Source: an uncultured Clostridia bacterium (lineage in GTDB: Bacteria; Bacillota; Clostridia; Oscillospirales; Oscillospiraceae). From it: a stretch of DNA of 5,651 bases. The position numbers and the translations under genes were made by a program. Below the pieces are notes generated by a model, which did no database searches, was not told the origin of the DNA, and worked only from the letters and a program-made list of their open reading frames with translations. The stretch is taken from NCBI GenBank assembly GCA_946184215.1, contig CAMHER010000131.1, positions 1 through 5,651 of the forward strand, given 5' to 3'. Positions 1 through 4,942 of this stretch are shown here, piece after piece; within the stretch, counting starts at the first letter, position 1, and each line of letters opens with the position of its first letter.

Positions 1-635
<635 letters not shown>

Positions 636-677
636 TGGCACTTGTCCTTTCTTTGTCGCCGTGGGGATACGCAAATC

Positions 678-707
678 ATTTCACGGGGCGTTTTGGCCCC
701 GTAAAAT
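678..707 (-). promoter_or_regulatory. Stem-loop at the 5' end of the asnS leader
   Basis: On the minus strand, ATTTTACGGGGC (707-696) pairs with GCCCCGTGAAAT (689-678) around the 6-nt loop CAAAAC. This makes a 12-bp stem with one G-U wobble and a perfect 7-bp GC-rich core. It begins only 3-8 nt beyond the TATAAT of the asnS promoter, so the transcript should start at or inside the stem. No U-tract follows, so it is not an intrinsic terminator. It could protect the 5' end of the message or act as a DNA operator; the sequence alone does not decide. Confidence 0.6.
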
Positions 708-710
708 GGT

Positions 711-739
711 ATTATATCCAACTTTTTCAGTGATTGCAA
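711..739 (-). promoter_or_regulatory. Sigma-A-type promoter of asnS
   Basis: On the minus strand, -35 TTGCAA (739-734, 4 of 6 consensus) and a perfect -10 TATAAT (716-711) are separated by exactly 17 bp. The start would fall near 702-705, giving a leader of about 70 nt. A 10-bp perfect palindrome, GATTGCAATC (732-741), overlaps the -35. The leader is too short for a T-box riboswitch. Confidence 0.75.
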
Positions 740-764
740 TCTTTTTCTTGCAGATCGCGCGGAT

Positions 765-1655
765 TCAGAAGATCAATTCCACCGGCGCGTGATAATTCCG
801 CAGCGTCAGCTCCGTATGCACACCGCCGTCTTCGCCGTCGCGGGTCCAGGCCACGGGCTTTTCAAAGGTAAATTTTGCTTTTTTCGTGTGCAGGATCACC
901 AGATCCTCGCAGTCAAAGGTCTGGGACAGGACGCTGGCCGCGATCGCGCCGAAGCCGTCGATCGCAATCGGCTCGCGCACGAGCACCAGCTCGCTCATGC
1001 CGTCGCCGAGACTGACCATCTCCTCCTTGAGACGGATCATGCCCGCGACGGAGGTGGAGTTGGACATGCTGCCGTAGAGGAAGCGCCCCTCGACCACGCC
1101 CTCGTCGTATTCCACGCGGGCCCGGTAGGCCTCGATCTTCGGCAGCTGCGCCATGCCCTGCAGCACATAGGCCAGGTGGCCCAGGGCCTTTTTCTGATTC
1201 TGCGGCGTGGCATAGCTGACCTCGGTAAAGGCGCCGAAGGCCGCGATGTAGGCAAAAAAGCCGTCCTCGCCGAAGCCGCCCACGTCAAAGGGATGGGGCG
1301 TGCCCTCCAGGATGCGCCGCGCCGCGCCCACCGTGTCATTCTTCGGCAGGTCCAGCGTCGTGGCCACGTCGTTGGCCGTGCCCATGGGGATATAGCCGAG
1401 CTGCGGCGGATTCTCCAGACGCATCAGCCCGGCCAGCACCTCGCTGAGGGTGCCGTCGCCGCCGACGCAGGCCACCGTGTCGTACTCTCCGCCGTGCTCG
1501 GCGGCGAAGCGCGTGGCGTCGCCGCGCCCCGCAGTGAAGAACAGCGTCGTGCGGAAGCCGCCCTGATCCAGAAGGTGCAGCGCGTCGGGAAGATTCAGCT
1601 TATATCCGCCGCGCCCGGCGGCGGGATTGATGATCAGCATCAGTTTTTTGTTCAT
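765..1655 (-). CDS. Diacylglycerol kinase family lipid kinase (DgkB/YegS/BmrU type)
   Basis: 296-aa soluble protein of the DAGK catalytic family, which transfers the ATP gamma-phosphate to a lipid hydroxyl such as diacylglycerol or a related sphingoid or isoprenoid-type lipid. Visible motifs are NPAAGR at 10-15 (first nucleotide-binding strand and loop), GGDGTLSE at 65-72 (diagnostic glycine-rich loop), PMGTANDVA at 90-98 (conserved GTxND), FDVG at 123-126, and a C-terminal TRDGEDGG at 271-278 with the DGE expected to contain the catalytic acid (E275). Length fits the family (about 290-310). The ATG at 1655 is preferred over an upstream in-frame ATG at 1793: GAGGGA (1661-1666) lies 5 nt upstream, MNKKLMLIINPAAGR is a canonical start, and the extra N-terminus would cross the promoter. 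In Gram-positives DgkB recycles diacylglycerol released by lipoteichoic acid synthesis; the exact substrate here is unknown, so no symbol is given. Confidence 0.9.
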   Translation of the reverse strand: MNKKLMLIINPAAGRGGYKLNLPDALHLLDQGGFRTTLFFTAGRGDATRFAAEHGGEYDTVACVGGDGTLSEVLAGLMRLENPPQLGYIPMGTANDVATTLDLPKNDTVGAARRILEGTPHPFDVGGFGEDGFFAYIAAFGAFTEVSYATPQNQKKALGHLAYVLQGMAQLPKIEAYRARVEYDEGVVEGRFLYGSMSNSTSVAGMIRLKEEMVSLGDGMSELVLVREPIAIDGFGAIAASVLSQTFDCEDLVILHTKKAKFTFEKPVAWTRDGEDGGVHTELTLRNYHAPVELIF

Positions 1656-1698
1656 GATCGTCCCTCTTTCAGGAGAACACAATTTGCATAATAGGATA

Positions 1699-1727
1699 AG
1701 TATATCCCCATCGGCGGAAAAAGGCAA
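1699..1727 (-). promoter_or_regulatory. Sigma-A-type promoter of the lipid kinase gene
   Basis: On the minus strand, -35 TTGCCT (1727-1722, 4 of 6) and -10 TATACT (1704-1699, 5 of 6) are separated by 17 bp. The predicted start near 1692 leaves a leader of about 37 nt that contains the GAGGGA ribosome-binding site. The position between the rpsT terminator and the kinase start supports an independent transcription unit. Confidence 0.65.
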
Positions 1728-1784
1728 GCGCGGCGCCGAAGCTCTTGCTTCTCCCTCCGGGGGCGGATGTATGGTTTTGCTGAT
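1728..1784. repeat. GC-rich intergenic segment with short inverted repeats
   Basis: This stretch lies between the rpsT terminator and the kinase -35. It holds GGCGCC, the small hairpin GAAGC-TCTT-GCTTC (1738-1751) and the near-palindrome CCCTCCGGGGG. It does not look like coding sequence and has no role I can assign. It could be a remnant of a short dispersed palindromic element of the kind found between genes in clostridia, but only one copy is in the window. Confidence 0.25.
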
Positions 1785-1785
1785 G

Positions 1786-1824
1786 AAAAGCAAAAAGGAC
1801 GCCTGTGGCGTCCTTGTGTTTGCT
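1786..1824 (-). terminator. Intrinsic terminator of rpsT
   Basis: On the minus strand, just after the rpsT stop, AAGGACGCC (1815-1807) and GGCGTCCTT (1803-1795) form a perfect 9-bp stem with loop ACA. The run TTTTTGCTTTTC (1797-1786) follows. Outer arms AGCAAA (1824-1819) and TTTGCT (1794-1789) could pair too, with a 3-nt bulge, giving up to 15 bp in all. The plus-strand direction lacks a comparable T-run, so it reads as a minus-strand terminator. Confidence 0.85.
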
Positions 1825-1834
1825 GTTTGCCGAA

Positions 1835-2098
1835 TTACTCCATCCCGTTGAGCTTCACGGACATGGAAGATTTCTTATGGGCCGCGTTGTTCTTGTGGAT
1901 CAGACCCTTGCCGGCTGCGTGATCAACTGTCTTAACAGCAACTTTATAGGCACTGACGGCTGCGTCCTTGTCGCCTTCGGCAACGGCTGCGTCAAACTTT
2001 TTCATCATGGTCTTGAGCTCGGTCTTATCAGCACGGTTCTTGGCACGGAGCTCCTTGGACTTTTCGTCTCTCTTGGCAGAAGATTTGATGTTGGCCAT
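1835..2098 (-). CDS. rpsT: 30S ribosomal protein S20
   Basis: Small basic primary-binding protein of the 30S subunit that contacts 16S rRNA at the 5' domain and the penultimate helix. It is 87 aa, the normal length. The start MANIKSSAKRDEKSKELRAKN is the typical S20 N-terminus. The Lys/Arg-rich helical body and the motif AAGKGLIHKNNAAHKKS (61-77) are the conserved C-terminal block. The start at 2098 is fixed by a strong Shine-Dalgarno sequence and by homology; the longer reading from 2191 would run through the promoter. The gene is less GC-rich than its neighbours, which its Lys/Asn/Met content largely explains. It has its own promoter and terminator, and lies divergent to gpr, an arrangement I recall from other clostridia. 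Confidence 0.97.
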   Translation of the reverse strand: MANIKSSAKRDEKSKELRAKNRADKTELKTMMKKFDAAVAEGDKDAAVSAYKVAVKTVDHAAGKGLIHKNNAAHKKSSMSVKLNGME

Positions 2099-2106
2099 GT
2101 ATTGCC

Positions 2107-2116
2107 ACCTCCTCCT
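2107..2116 (-). promoter_or_regulatory. Very strong ribosome-binding site of rpsT
   Basis: The minus strand reads AGGAGGAGGT, containing overlapping AGGAGG and GGAGGT registers. GGAGGT ends 8 nt before the ATG. This near-perfect anti-SD complement fits a highly expressed ribosomal protein and settles the start at 2098. Confidence 0.9.
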
Positions 2117-2149
2117 ATAAAATTGAGCGGCTGACACTCGCATTGATGG

Positions 2150-2178
2150 ATTATAACAAACAGTGCAAGGAAAATCAA
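2150..2178 (-). promoter_or_regulatory. Strong extended -10 promoter of rpsT
   Basis: On the minus strand, -35 TTGATT (2178-2173, 4 of 6) and perfect -10 TATAAT (2155-2150) have 17-bp spacing. TGT just before the -10 supplies the extended -10 TGn element. Transcription should begin near 2143, giving a leader of about 45 nt. Confidence 0.8.
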
Positions 2179-2180
2179 GC

Positions 2181-2206
2181 TTTTTTTTCACTTTTTTTCA
2201 CTTTTT
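2181..2206 (-). promoter_or_regulatory. Phased A-tract upstream (UP-like) element of rpsT
   Basis: Three T-runs on the plus strand, T8 (2181-2188), T7 (2192-2198) and T5 (2202-2206), are separated by CAC. Read in the rpsT direction they are A-tracts starting 2 bp upstream of the -35 and covering about -40 to -65. Their starts are 11 and 10 bp apart, about one helical turn, as expected for an intrinsically bent UP element contacted by the RNA polymerase alpha C-terminal domains. The role is inferred from position and composition. Confidence 0.6.
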
Positions 2207-2280
2207 CCAAAAGGGTGAATTTATTGTGGCGCAAGGGGAAAGGCTATACCATATCTTGTTTTGAAAAGAGGTATGTTCTA

Positions 2281-3123
2281 TTGTATTCTGTCTTTCGCAC
2301 CGATCTCGCCGTTGAGGCCTATGATCGGCTCGGCGGAGAAGCTTCCGCGCTCTCCGGCGTCACGGTCCGGCGGGAGACGCTGTTCGATCTGCCGCTCTGC
2401 GCCGTGGAGATACGCGATGAGGAGGCCGCCGAAAGGCTGGGCAAGGGCATCGGTCATTATTACACGCTGGAGCTGCCCGCATCGCTGACGCGCTTTGCGC
2501 CGCGCTTTTCCGCGCCTGCCGCGGCCGTGGCGGCGCTGATCCGCCGCTGCGGCGTGCCGAAGGAGGGCGGCGTGCTGGTGGCGGCGCTGGGCAACCCGGA
2601 TATCACGCCGGACGCGCTGGGGCCGCTGTGCGCCTCGTCGGTGCTGGTCACGCGGCACCTGAAGGCCGGGCACGATCCGATCTGGGACGGTTTTTCATCC
2701 GTCAGCCTGCTGCGGGCCGGGGTGCTGGGCACGGTGGGTGTCGAGTCCGCCGTGCAGATCCGCGCCTTCTGTGAGGCGGTGCGGCCCTCTCTCGTCCTTG
2801 TGGTGGACGCGCTCGCCGGTGCGGAGGCCGCCGGACTCTGCCGCAGCATCCAGATCTGTGACAGCGGCATCTCCCCCGGATCCGGCGTGCGCAACGACCG
2901 GGCCCGGATCGACCGGGCCCTGCTGGGCGTGCCGGTGACGGCCATTGGCGTGCCCACCGTGACGGACGCCTGCACCCGGGATGGCGGCCCGGGCGATCTT
3001 TTCGTCACGCCGCGGGATATTGACTCCGCCGTTCGCGCCTGCGCGCGTTTTATTGCCTACGGGATCAATCTGGCGCTGCACCCGGGGATCACGGTGGAGG
3101 ACATCGACGCGCTGATCGGATAA
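2281..3123 (+). CDS. gpr: Spore germination protease GPR (compact form)
   Basis: Endopeptidase (peptidase family A25) that starts degradation of the small acid-soluble DNA-protecting proteins when a spore germinates. It is made in the forespore as a zymogen. Visible landmarks, numbered from the TTG start: RTDLAVEA (6-13), ALGNPDITPDALGP (102-115) with D111, VLVTRHL (121-127), AGVLGTVGVES (146-156), VVDALAG (174-180) with D176, ICDSGISPGSGV (192-203) and AIGVPTVTDA (221-230). D111 and D176 fit the two aspartates proposed as catalytic in Bacillus GPR, with nearly the same spacing. The start is chosen at TTG 2281, with AGAGGT (2267-2272) 8 nt upstream; in-frame GTG 2215 and ATG 2143 lack good ribosome-binding sites. 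At 280 aa it is much shorter than Bacillus GPR (about 370). It lacks most of the propeptide and the segment after VPTVTDA. No clear sigma-F or sigma-G promoter was found. Confidence 0.93.
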   Translation: MYSVFRTDLAVEAYDRLGGEASALSGVTVRRETLFDLPLCAVEIRDEEAAERLGKGIGHYYTLELPASLTRFAPRFSAPAAAVAALIRRCGVPKEGGVLVAALGNPDITPDALGPLCASSVLVTRHLKAGHDPIWDGFSSVSLLRAGVLGTVGVESAVQIRAFCEAVRPSLVLVVDALAGAEAAGLCRSIQICDSGISPGSGVRNDRARIDRALLGVPVTAIGVPTVTDACTRDGGPGDLFVTPRDIDSAVRACARFIAYGINLALHPGITVEDIDALIG

Positions 3124-3142
3124 TGTGTCAGCGCGGTAAAGA

Positions 3143-3158
3143 CGTTTCACGTGAAACA
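3143..3158. promoter_or_regulatory. parS: parS centromere site 1
   Basis: The 16-mer CGTTTCACGTGAAACA matches 15 of 16 positions of the bacterial parS consensus TGTTTCACGTGAAACA. It contains the perfect 14-bp palindrome GTTTCACGTGAAAC (3144-3157). It lies 19 bp after the gpr stop and upstream of the parAB genes whose ParB should bind it. ParB clamps load here, slide onto flanking DNA and recruit SMC. Confidence 0.95.
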
Positions 3159-3181
3159 TACCGGCTTTTCGAAGTGAAAGA

Positions 3182-3197
3182 TGTTTCACGTGAAACC
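3182..3197. promoter_or_regulatory. parS: parS centromere site 2
   Basis: TGTTTCACGTGAAACC matches 15 of 16 parS consensus positions, with the same perfect 14-bp palindrome (3183-3196). Its centre is 39 bp from that of site 1, and it ends 22 bp before the -35 of the parA promoter. Bound ParB could therefore also influence parAB transcription. Confidence 0.95.
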
Positions 3198-3219
3198 ATA
3201 CAAAAAGCCGCTGCCGTTC

Positions 3220-3248
3220 TTGAATTCTTATCTGAATACTGGTATAAT
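3220..3248 (+). promoter_or_regulatory. Extended -10 promoter of the parA-parB-serS operon
   Basis: -35 TTGAAT (3220-3225, 4 of 6) and perfect -10 TATAAT (3243-3248) have 17-bp spacing, and TGG just before the -10 provides the extended TGn motif. The predicted start near 3255 gives a leader of about 25 nt. It also rules out in-frame starts at 3181 and 3247 for parA when transcribed from here. Confidence 0.8.
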
Positions 3249-3279
3249 GGCTTTCATTAAAGAGACAGGATCGGTTTTT

Positions 3280-4038
3280 ATGGCAAGAATCGTAGCATTT
3301 GCAAATCAAAAAGGCGGTGTCGGCAAGACCACGACCTGTGTCAATCTGTGCTGCGCGCTCCGCCTTCTCGGCAAGAGCGTGCTGCTGGTGGACAGCGATC
3401 CCCAGGGCAACGCCAGCTCCGGCATGGGCGTGGGAAAGAGCACGCGTCCCAACACCTACGACATGCTGGTGGGCGGCACGGCGGCGGCGGATTGCGTGGT
3501 ACATACGGAATACGGAGACGTGATCCCTACGGGAAAAGAGCTGGCGGCCGCCACGGTGGAGCTGATCGGCAGCGAGAAGCGGGAATTCGTGATGAAAAAC
3601 GCCCTGCAGACGCTCTACAGCGACTATGATTATATTCTCATCGACTGTCCCCCGTCGCTGGAGCTGCTGACGGTCAACGCGCTTGTCGCCTCCGACAGCG
3701 TGCTGATCCCGATGCAGTGCGAATATTACGCGCTGGAGGGCATTGCCGATCTGATGACCAGCATCCGCCTGTGCAAAAAGCGGCTCAACAGGCATCTCGA
3801 CGTGGAAGGCATTGTGCTGACCATGTACGATCCGCGCATGAATCTGACCAACCAGGTGGCCGCGGAACTGCGCAAGTATCTGGGCGACAAGGTCTATGAG
3901 ACCGTGATCCCGCGCAGTGTGCGTCTCTCCGAGGCGCCCAGCCACGGCGTGCCGGGCGTGGTCTATGACAGAGCCAACAAGGGCAGCCGCGCCTACCTGG
4001 ACCTGGCGCGGGAATTTATCAAACGCTGCGAGGGGTGA
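3280..4038 (+). CDS. parA: Chromosome-partitioning ATPase ParA (Soj)
   Basis: 252-aa deviant Walker ATPase of the ParA/MinD family that dimerises on ATP, binds DNA non-specifically and is released when ParB stimulates hydrolysis, moving or separating replication origins. In Bacillus, Soj also modulates DnaA. Visible motifs: deviant Walker A KGGVGKTT at 11-18, with signature lysine K11 and catalytic-loop K16; Walker A' VDSDPQGN at 37-44; Walker B YILIDCPPS at 118-126; and the conserved C-terminal block IPRSVRLSEAPSHG at 210-223, containing arginines of the DNA-binding surface. There is no N-terminal helix-turn-helix extension, so it is the short chromosomal type, not the plasmid type Ia. ATG 3280 is chosen by the canonical MARIVAFANQKGG start, with AGGA (3267-3270) 9 nt upstream. 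It is followed 5 nt later by parB, whose ribosome-binding site overlaps the parA stop. Confidence 0.97.
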   Translation: MARIVAFANQKGGVGKTTTCVNLCCALRLLGKSVLLVDSDPQGNASSGMGVGKSTRPNTYDMLVGGTAAADCVVHTEYGDVIPTGKELAAATVELIGSEKREFVMKNALQTLYSDYDYILIDCPPSLELLTVNALVASDSVLIPMQCEYYALEGIADLMTSIRLCKKRLNRHLDVEGIVLTMYDPRMNLTNQVAAELRKYLGDKVYETVIPRSVRLSEAPSHGVPGVVYDRANKGSRAYLDLAREFIKRCEG

Positions 4039-4043
4039 GAAAA

Positions 4044-4928
4044 ATGGCCGCAAAAGAGAAAAAAGGACTCGGAACCGGACTGGGGATCCTGTTTGGGGAA
4101 GAGGAATACAACGACGAAAACGAGCTCAGACAGCTCTCCGTCACCAAGCTCGTGCCCCGGCGGGAACAGCCGCGCACGGTTTTTGACGACGCCTCCCTGC
4201 AGGAGCTGGCAGATTCTCTTCGCCGCTACGGCGTGATCCAGCCGGTGACGGCGCGCAAGCTGGACGGCGGCTTTTACCAGATCATCGCGGGTGAGAGGCG
4301 CTGGCGCGCCGCAAGGCTCGCGGGTCTGGAGGAGATCCCCGTCCGGGTCATCGAGGCGGACGACCGCCGCACCGCCGAGCTGGCGCTGGTGGAAAATCTG
4401 CAGCGCGAGGACCTCAATCCCATTGAAGAGGCCCGGGGGTACCAGGCGCTGATCGAGGAATACGGCCTGACCCAGGAGGAGGCCGCCCAGAGCGTGGGCC
4501 GCTCCCGCCCGGCGATCACAAACTCGATGCGGCTGCTTTCCCTAGCTCCCGCCGTCTTGTCCATGGTAGAGGAGGGAAAGCTCTCCGCCGGCCACGCGCG
4601 GGCGCTGCTGCCCATCGCGGACGAGCGTGAGCAGAAGGCCGCGGCGGACGAGGTGGTGGAAAAGGGCCTGTCCGTGCGCCGGACCGAGCAGCTGGCCGCC
4701 AGGCGCAGCAAGCCGGAAGCGGCGCCGGTCAAGAGCGTCGCGCCGGACGGCGTGGATTATGCCGCGGAAGTGGCGCAGAGCCTTTCGGAAAAGCTGGGGC
4801 GGCGCGTGCGTCTGATCGAAGGGCGCAGCGCGGGGCGGATCGAGCTGAGCTTTTACGGCGCCGATGACCGCGAGGCGCTGATCGCAGAACTGGAAAATCT
4901 CGGCCGGAACAGGGCCGACAGAAAATAA
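4044..4928 (+). CDS. parB: Chromosome-partitioning protein ParB (Spo0J), CTP-dependent DNA clamp
   Basis: 294-aa parS-binding protein. The N-terminal KKGLGTGLGILFG (6-18) resembles the ParA-stimulating tail of the family. The ParB/Srx CTPase domain spans about 30-125: LVPRREQPR (36-44), GVIQPV (63-68), GERRWRA (83-89, the GERR box) and ENLQREDLNPIEEA (117-130). A helix-turn-helix at about 141-165 (LTQEEAAQSVGRSRPAITNSM) and GHARALL (183-189) form the parS-reading domain. A charged linker (215-235) leads to the C-terminal dimerisation domain (240-290). It is probably ParB rather than the paralogue Noc, because adjacent sites are parS (GTTTCACGTGAAAC) and parA is immediately upstream. ATG 4044 is chosen, with AGGGGT (4031-4036) 7 nt upstream; GTG 4035 overlaps the parA stop and is less likely. 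Translational coupling with parA is likely. Confidence 0.97.
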   Translation: MAAKEKKGLGTGLGILFGEEEYNDENELRQLSVTKLVPRREQPRTVFDDASLQELADSLRRYGVIQPVTARKLDGGFYQIIAGERRWRAARLAGLEEIPVRVIEADDRRTAELALVENLQREDLNPIEEARGYQALIEEYGLTQEEAAQSVGRSRPAITNSMRLLSLAPAVLSMVEEGKLSAGHARALLPIADEREQKAAADEVVEKGLSVRRTEQLAARRSKPEAAPVKSVAPDGVDYAAEVAQSLSEKLGRRVRLIEGRSAGRIELSFYGADDREALIAELENLGRNRADRK

Positions 4929-4942
4929 GGACGGAAGAAAAG

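Noticed and set aside
678..707. Terminator of the lipid kinase gene
   Set aside because: The stem has no downstream U-tract in the minus-strand direction and lies after the asnS promoter, so it belongs to the asnS leader.
789..1691. 300-codon plus-strand open frame opposite the lipid kinase
   Set aside because: It is antisense to a protein with GGDGT and GTAND motifs, has shadow-like composition, and shows no recognisable domain.
2186..2200. TTTCAC parS half-sites in the T-tracts
   Set aside because: Two TTTCAC motifs occur but without the opposite half-site GTGAAA. They follow from T-runs separated by CAC, so chance is the simpler explanation.
2211..2275. Sigma-F or sigma-G promoter for gpr
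   Set aside because: GTGAATT, CTATACC and CATATCT were considered, but none gives a -35/-10 pair with acceptable spacing and match. A promoter must exist here, but I cannot place it honestly.
3181..3279. N-terminal extension of ParA from the ATG at 3181
   Set aside because: The extension would encode the parS site as MFHVK and cross the promoter. The predicted transcript starts near 3255, and family members begin at the equivalent of 3280.
2695..4053. 452-codon open frame on the minus strand across gpr, parS and parA
   Set aside because: It lies antisense to two clearly conserved genes and runs through the parS gap. Its composition (His/Arg/Gln/Ala-rich) is typical of an antisense shadow in GC-rich DNA.
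4044..4928. Possible identity as Noc (nucleoid occlusion) instead of ParB
   Set aside because: Noc binds a different palindrome (ATTTCCCGGGAAAT-type), and none is seen here. Adjacency to parA and two parS sites favours ParB.
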